A stretch of DNA of 9,087 bases, taken from positions 1-9,087 of the forward strand of contig DOTL01000081.1 of the NCBI GenBank assembly GCA_003521145.1, written 5' to 3'. The translations under genes were made by a program, and so were the position numbers. The notes beneath the pieces were generated by a model. The model was not told where the DNA came from and searched no databases. It saw only the letters and a list, made by a program, of their open reading frames with translations. The stretch comes from Streptococcus sp. Lineage in GTDB: Bacteria > Bacillota > Bacilli > Lactobacillales > Streptococcaceae. Position 1 is the stretch's first letter. Every line of letters starts with the position of its first letter. Shown here one piece after another: positions 4,792-9,087 of the stretch.

Positions 4792-6414
4792 ATGCTTACT
4801 GTATCAGATGTATCGCTTCGTTTTAGCGATCGTAAACTTTTTGATGATGTTAACATTGCCTTCACGCCAGGTAATACTTATGGTCTTATCGGTGCTAATG
4901 GTGCTGGTAAATCTACTTTTTTGAAAATTTTAGCTGGGGATATTGAACCAACAACAGGACATATCTCGCTTGGTCCTGATGAACGTCTTTCTATCCTTCG
5001 TCAGAACCACTTTGACTATGAAGAAGAACGCGTTATCGATGTTGTTATCATGGGGAATGAACGCCTCTACGATATCATGAAAGAAAAAGATGCTATCTAC
5101 ATGAAACAAGATTTTTCAGATGAAGATGGTGTCCGTGCTGCTGAACTAGAAGGACTCTTTGCTGAATTAGGTGGTTGGGAAGCTGAAAGCGAAGCCTCAC
5201 AATTGCTTCAGAATCTAAATATCTCAGAAGACCTTCACTATCAAAACATGAGTGAATTGGCTAATGGTGACAAGGTGAAAGTGCTCCTTGCAAAAGCACT
5301 CTTTGGTAAACCTGATGTACTTCTTCTTGACGAACCTACCAATGGTCTTGATATCCAGTCAATCTCTTGGCTTGAAGATTTCTTGATTGATTTTGAAAAT
5401 ACAGTCATTGTCGTATCCCATGACCGTCACTTCTTGAATAAGGTGTGTACGCATATGGCCGACCTTGACTTTGGTAAAATCAAACTCTATGTCGGTAACT
5501 ATGACTTCTGGAAACAATCTTCAGAATTGGCTGCACGCTTGCAGGCTGACCGTAATGCAAAAGCAGAAGAAAAAATCAAAGAACTTCAAGAATTCGTTGC
5601 ACGTTTCTCTGCCAACGCTTCAAAATCCAAACAAGCGACTTCTCGTAAGAAAATGCTTGATAAAATTGAGCTAGAAGAAATCGTCCCATCAAGTCGTAAA
5701 TACCCATTTATCAATTTCAAAGCAGAGCGTGAAATCGGTAATGACCTTCTAACAGTTGAAAATCTCACTGTTAAGATGGATGGTGAGACTATTCTTGACA
5801 ACATTAGTTTCATCTTGCGACCAGGAGATAAGACTGCTATCATCGGTCAAAACGATATTCAAACAACTGCATTGATTCGTGCTCTTGTCGATGATATTGA
5901 CTACGAAGGTACTATCAAATGGGGTGTTACTACTAGCCGCTCTTACCTTCCAAAAGACAATTCTAAAGACTTTGCATCCGGTGAATCAATTCTCGAATGG
6001 CTCCGTCAATTTGCCGAAAAAGGTGAAGATGATGATACCTTCTTACGTGGATTCCTTGGGCGTATGCTCTTCTCAGGAGATGAGGTTAATAAATCTGTCA
6101 GTGTTCTCTCAGGGGGAGAAAAGGTACGTGTCATGCTTTCTAAACTCATGCTTTTGAAATCTAACGTCCTTCTTCTAGATGATCCTACTAATCACTTGGA
6201 TTTGGAATCAATCTCAAGTCTGAATGACGGTGTCCGTGACTTCAAAGAGTCTGTTATCTTTGCCAGTCATGACCATGAATTTATTCAAACAATAGCGAAC
6301 CACATCGTAGTTATTTCTAAAAATGGGGTAATTGACCGTATTGATGAAACTTATGATGAATTCCTTGAAAACGAAGAAGTGCAAGCTAAAGTCAAAGCAC
6401 TATGGGCTGATTAA
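4792..6414 (+). CDS. ABC-F ATPase, YbiT type
   Basis: A 540-residue cytoplasmic protein with two fused ATPase domains and no membrane segments. ABC-F proteins bind the ribosomal E site and affect translation; the YbiT branch is a housekeeping one whose exact job is unclear. NBD1 has Walker A GANGAGKST (34-42), Q-loop Q71, a degenerate signature LANGD (156-160), Walker B LLLDE (177-181) and H210. The charged linker (about 240-310, with ANASKSKQATSRKK) is the P-site tRNA interaction motif. NBD2 has a decayed Walker A, GQNDIQTT (352-359), lacking the lysine, an intact signature LSGGE (439-443), Walker B ending D463-D464 instead of DE, and H493. Thus one composite ATP site is intact and the other degenerate. 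Overall sequence order follows E. coli YbiT closely. A resistance role is less likely, given the YbiT resemblance and core context. Confidence 0.93.
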   Translation: MLTVSDVSLRFSDRKLFDDVNIAFTPGNTYGLIGANGAGKSTFLKILAGDIEPTTGHISLGPDERLSILRQNHFDYEEERVIDVVIMGNERLYDIMKEKDAIYMKQDFSDEDGVRAAELEGLFAELGGWEAESEASQLLQNLNISEDLHYQNMSELANGDKVKVLLAKALFGKPDVLLLDEPTNGLDIQSISWLEDFLIDFENTVIVVSHDRHFLNKVCTHMADLDFGKIKLYVGNYDFWKQSSELAARLQADRNAKAEEKIKELQEFVARFSANASKSKQATSRKKMLDKIELEEIVPSSRKYPFINFKAEREIGNDLLTVENLTVKMDGETILDNISFILRPGDKTAIIGQNDIQTTALIRALVDDIDYEGTIKWGVTTSRSYLPKDNSKDFASGESILEWLRQFAEKGEDDDTFLRGFLGRMLFSGDEVNKSVSVLSGGEKVRVMLSKLMLLKSNVLLLDDPTNHLDLESISSLNDGVRDFKESVIFASHDHEFIQTIANHIVVISKNGVIDRIDETYDEFLENEEVQAKVKALWAD

Positions 6415-6427
6415 ACTATAAAAAGAT

Positions 6428-6451
6428 ACAGGTTGGGATATCCCAACCTGT
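6428..6451 (+). terminator. Perfect hairpin between the ABC-F and yfhO genes
   Basis: A 10-bp perfect stem, ACAGGTTGGG (6428-6437) with CCCAACCTGT (6442-6451), closes an ATAT loop, 13 bases after the ABC-F stop. It is GC-rich enough to terminate, but only TCTTAG follows, so it lacks a U tract. Outer bases GATAC (6425-6429) can also pair with GTATC (6456-6460). It may cut transcription partly or protect the upstream message, and its base is 12 bases from the yfhO ATG, so it may affect translation there. Confidence 0.5.
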
Positions 6452-6463
6452 CTTAGTATCATT

Positions 6464-9058
6464 ATGACAAATAAAAAATACCATACGACTTTATTATTTT
6501 ATCTGGCTGCTTTTTTCTTGCCACTACTAATCATGATAGGTGTGCTGTACAGCCAAAAAATATATCCTGGTAGTGAGCGAACAATTTTAACAAGTGATGG
6601 TTTTCATCAGTATGTGATTTTTGCAACTGGACTTAGGAATATACTTCATGGAGATGGGAGCCTCTTTTACACTTTTACAAGTGGGCTAGGGCTTAATTTC
6701 TATGCTCTAACAAGCTATTACCTAGGTTCCTTCTTGTCTACACTTTACTATTTTTTTACTGTCAACCAAATGGCCGATGCTTTTTATTATATAACACTGC
6801 TTAAGTTCGGTCTTATTGGGCTCTCAGGAGCTTTTAGCTTTAAGCGTCTCTTTACAAAAGTGTCAAGAAGTTTCATCCTATGTCTTTCTACAGGATTTGC
6901 TTTGATGAGCTTTGCTACCAGTCAGTTAGAAATTAATACCTGGCTAGATGCCTTTATTCTAGCCCCTCTAATCATATTAGGTTTACACCTCTTACTAAGA
7001 TTCAATAGACGGGGCTTATACTTTTTTAGTCTAACCTGCCTTTTTATCCAAAACTACTATTTTGGATATATGATGGCTATTTTCCTAACCCTTTACACCA
7101 TAGTACAATTGATAACTATCAAGGGGTGGAGGAGTAAGATTCTTCATTTCATAGACTTTGGAATTGTCTCTATACTAGCTGGTTTAAGTAGTGCTGTCAT
7201 GCTGCTGCCAACGCTACTTGACTTGACAACACATGGTGAGAAGTTCACAGTTTCGTCAAGTTTGTTGACAGAGTCCACCTATTATTTTGACTTCTTTGCG
7301 AAAAATCTCGTTGGAGTTTACGATACTACTAAATTTGGATCAATCCCTATGATCTATGTGGGAATCTTACCTTTGATTCTTTTTCTACTTTTCTTTATTA
7401 GTAGGGAAGTCAAGCTATCATTACGTCTAGGTTATCTCCTATTGGTAGCTTTCTTTATCGATAGCTTCTACTTACAACCTCTTGATTTGTTTTGGCAAGG
7501 AATGCATGCACCCAACATGTTTCTCCATCGCTATTCTTGGCTACTATCTCTCCTAATTGTTCTTTTGGCAGGAGAAACACTCAACCGAATAAAAAACTTT
7601 TCTTTTAAAAGACTCCTCCTATCTTTCTTAGGATTGAGTACCGCTTACTTACTAACTTGGATTTTCCAATCTCACTATAGCTTTATTGAATCAGTCTCCT
7701 GGCTATTAAGCCTAGCATTTCTTCTAGCCTATGCCATTCTATTTATTAGCTATTTTAGACAGCAAATTCCTGGGAGTGTTTTTCGCTGTTTCACCTTCTT
7801 ATTCTGCATTTTTGAGCTTGCATTAAGTACTTACTATGTTGGTGGAGCTCTGGGAAATGAGTGGGTATTTCCAACTCGTGAAGGCTACCTACGAAATATG
7901 TCTGCCATTACAAAACTAGTTTCAGATACCAAGCAAGCGAATAAGACTTTTTACCGTACTGAAAGGTTAGAGGCTCAAACTGGTAACGACAGTATGAAAT
8001 TCAATTATAATGGTATTTCTCAGTTTTCATCCATTCGAAATACTGCTTCAAGCTCGACACTCGATAGGTTAGGCTTCAAATCTGAAGGGACTAATTTAAA
8101 CCTACGTTACCAAAATAACACCATTATCGCTGATAGTATCTTCGGAATAAAATATAATTTATCGAACTTTGACCTTAATAAGTATGGTTTTAATCACGTA
8201 ACTTCTGAGAAAACAATGGGACTTTATCAAAATAATAATGCAAGCCAGCTTGCTATCTTAACTGATGGCATTTACAATGATATTGACTTCACTGTCAATA
8301 CGCTTGACAATCAAACTAGCTTGCTAAATGCTCTATCTGGACTTAACTTAACCTATTTTAAACGAGCTCCATCTCAACTTTTTGATCAAGATGCTAAGTC
8401 TTTGAATCAGCGCGTGGCTAAAAACGTTAGTAACTCGAATAAAGATTTTGTAACAATCACCTATCAAGTCATTGCTCCACCACATAGTCAACTCTATGTT
8501 AGTATTCCTAATATTTCTTGGTCTGATGACAATAACCACCCTCTGTCAATTACTGTAAATAGTGTGACAAAGAATCAAGTTACCGACAATACGTTTGATT
8601 TCTTTGATCTTGGCTACTTTGAAACAGAATCAATGGTTACCATCAAACTTAGTTTCCCTGGCAATAAAACAATATCCTTTGATAATCCTAGTTTTTATGC
8701 CCTTGATACTCAAAACTATCAGATAGCTATGGACACTATTAATAAACGTGATAGCAAGGTTACTACGTCAAAAAATAAAGTATTTGTTGATTATAGTAGT
8801 AAAACGAATGCCTCTCTATTCTTTACCATTCCATATGATAAGGGGTGGACAGCGACCATAAACCGTAAAAAAGTTAAGATTCAACGAACCCAAAAGGGGT
8901 TCATGAAAGTTGATGTCCCTAGTGGGAAAGGTAATGTTGTTCTAACCTTCATTCCCTATGGGCTTAAGACAGGTTTATTGATTAGTCTATTGGCAAGTAT
9001 CATATTTTGTTGCTACGCTTATTTCATCAGAAAAATAACCGTTATTCAAAAATGCTGA
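6464..9058 (+). CDS. YfhO-family polytopic membrane protein, putative GT-C glycosyltransferase
   Basis: An 864-residue protein matching the YfhO architecture. About a dozen hydrophobic segments run from 8-29 to about 455, followed by a large extracytoplasmic region (about 460-835) and a last membrane segment (836-856) with a short basic tail. The first outer loop contains ILTSDGFHQYV with D45, where GT-C enzymes keep a catalytic acid. GLGLNFYALTSYYLGSFLS (74-92) and NMFLHRYSW (351-359) are typical of the family, as is the C-terminal beta domain with YDKGW (791-795). Bacillus and Listeria relatives glycosylate lipoteichoic acid outside the membrane; the acceptor here is unknown. The usual CsbB or GtcA partners are not in this window. 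The start fits the family N-terminus but lacks any Shine-Dalgarno. The stop lies 8 bases before the second IS end, so the original C-terminus may have been altered. Confidence 0.85.
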   Translation: MTNKKYHTTLLFYLAAFFLPLLIMIGVLYSQKIYPGSERTILTSDGFHQYVIFATGLRNILHGDGSLFYTFTSGLGLNFYALTSYYLGSFLSTLYYFFTVNQMADAFYYITLLKFGLIGLSGAFSFKRLFTKVSRSFILCLSTGFALMSFATSQLEINTWLDAFILAPLIILGLHLLLRFNRRGLYFFSLTCLFIQNYYFGYMMAIFLTLYTIVQLITIKGWRSKILHFIDFGIVSILAGLSSAVMLLPTLLDLTTHGEKFTVSSSLLTESTYYFDFFAKNLVGVYDTTKFGSIPMIYVGILPLILFLLFFISREVKLSLRLGYLLLVAFFIDSFYLQPLDLFWQGMHAPNMFLHRYSWLLSLLIVLLAGETLNRIKNFSFKRLLLSFLGLSTAYLLTWIFQSHYSFIESVSWLLSLAFLLAYAILFISYFRQQIPGSVFRCFTFLFCIFELALSTYYVGGALGNEWVFPTREGYLRNMSAITKLVSDTKQANKTFYRTERLEAQTGNDSMKFNYNGISQFSSIRNTASSSTLDRLGFKSEGTNLNLRYQNNTIIADSIFGIKYNLSNFDLNKYGFNHVTSEKTMGLYQNNNASQLAILTDGIYNDIDFTVNTLDNQTSLLNALSGLNLTYFKRAPSQLFDQDAKSLNQRVAKNVSNSNKDFVTITYQVIAPPHSQLYVSIPNISWSDDNNHPLSITVNSVTKNQVTDNTFDFFDLGYFETESMVTIKLSFPGNKTISFDNPSFYALDTQNYQIAMDTINKRDSKVTTSKNKVFVDYSSKTNASLFFTIPYDKGWTATINRKKVKIQRTQKGFMKVDVPSGKGNVVLTFIPYGLKTGLLISLLASIIFCCYAYFIRKITVIQKC

Positions 9059-9066
9059 TTATCTTA

Positions 9067-9087
9067 AGTCAAAACCACCCGTGAGAA
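9067..9087. repeat. Start of a second IS200-type right end (exact copy of positions 1-21)
   Basis: The last 21 bases are identical, in the same orientation, to the first 21, which form the right end of the IS and one arm of its hairpin. A second, directly repeated IS copy probably continues beyond the window, its right end only 8 bases after the yfhO stop. Twenty-one bases cannot show that the whole element is there. The same pattern would also arise if the sequence were a circular or graph-derived contig with overlapping ends. Confidence 0.6.

Noticed and set aside
4792..6414. Antibiotic-resistance ABC-F determinant
   Set aside because: Sequence order and the degenerate LANGD signature match the housekeeping YbiT branch, and the gene sits among core origin-proximal genes.
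1..9087. Composite transposon carrying guaB, trpS and membrane genes as cargo
   Set aside because: IS200-type elements are not known to mobilise flanked cargo efficiently, the genes between are core genes in their usual neighbourhood, and only 21 bases of the second copy are visible.

Overview
The window looks like low-GC Firmicutes DNA, almost certainly Streptococcus. The signs are an IMP dehydrogenase and tryptophanyl-tRNA synthetase of streptococcal type, an AT-rich sequence with TTGACA/TATAAT-like promoters, and a parS-like 16-mer of the Firmicutes ParB type. From memory, guaB, trpS and a YbiT-type ABC-F gene lie near the replication origin in pneumococcus, and the parS site fits an origin-proximal location. 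The salivarius group is a guess; the sequence alone does not settle species.

Layout. Positions 1 to about 745 hold a compact IS200-type insertion sequence with one minus-strand gene (tnpA), a terminal hairpin at each end, a structured leader and a structured 3' region. Next come a symmetrical terminator and two minus-strand housekeeping genes, guaB (787-2268) and trpS (2402-3424), each with its own promoter. trpS is preceded by a full T-box leader with a UGG (Trp) specifier. The 428-bp gene-free stretch 3425-3852 holds the T-box, the trpS promoter, the parS site and the promoter of the divergent plus-strand genes. These are a YitT-family membrane protein (3853-4725), a YbiT-type ABC-F ATPase (4792-6414) and a large YfhO-family membrane protein (6464-9058). 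The last 21 bases repeat the first 21 exactly, so a second IS copy in the same orientation probably begins 8 bases after the yfhO stop.

How it works together. This is a core chromosomal segment rather than a defence or virulence island: purine synthesis (guaB), tRNA-Trp charging under T-box control, a ribosome-associated ATPase, two envelope membrane proteins and a chromosome segregation site. I found no CRISPR array, phage gene, toxin-antitoxin pair or unknown multi-gene system. The parts most worth a second look are the parS site between divergent promoters, the tnpA leader whose mirror image is a plus-strand terminator, the one-sided decay of ATP sites in the ABC-F protein, and the identical window ends, which could be two IS copies or an assembly or circularisation overlap.
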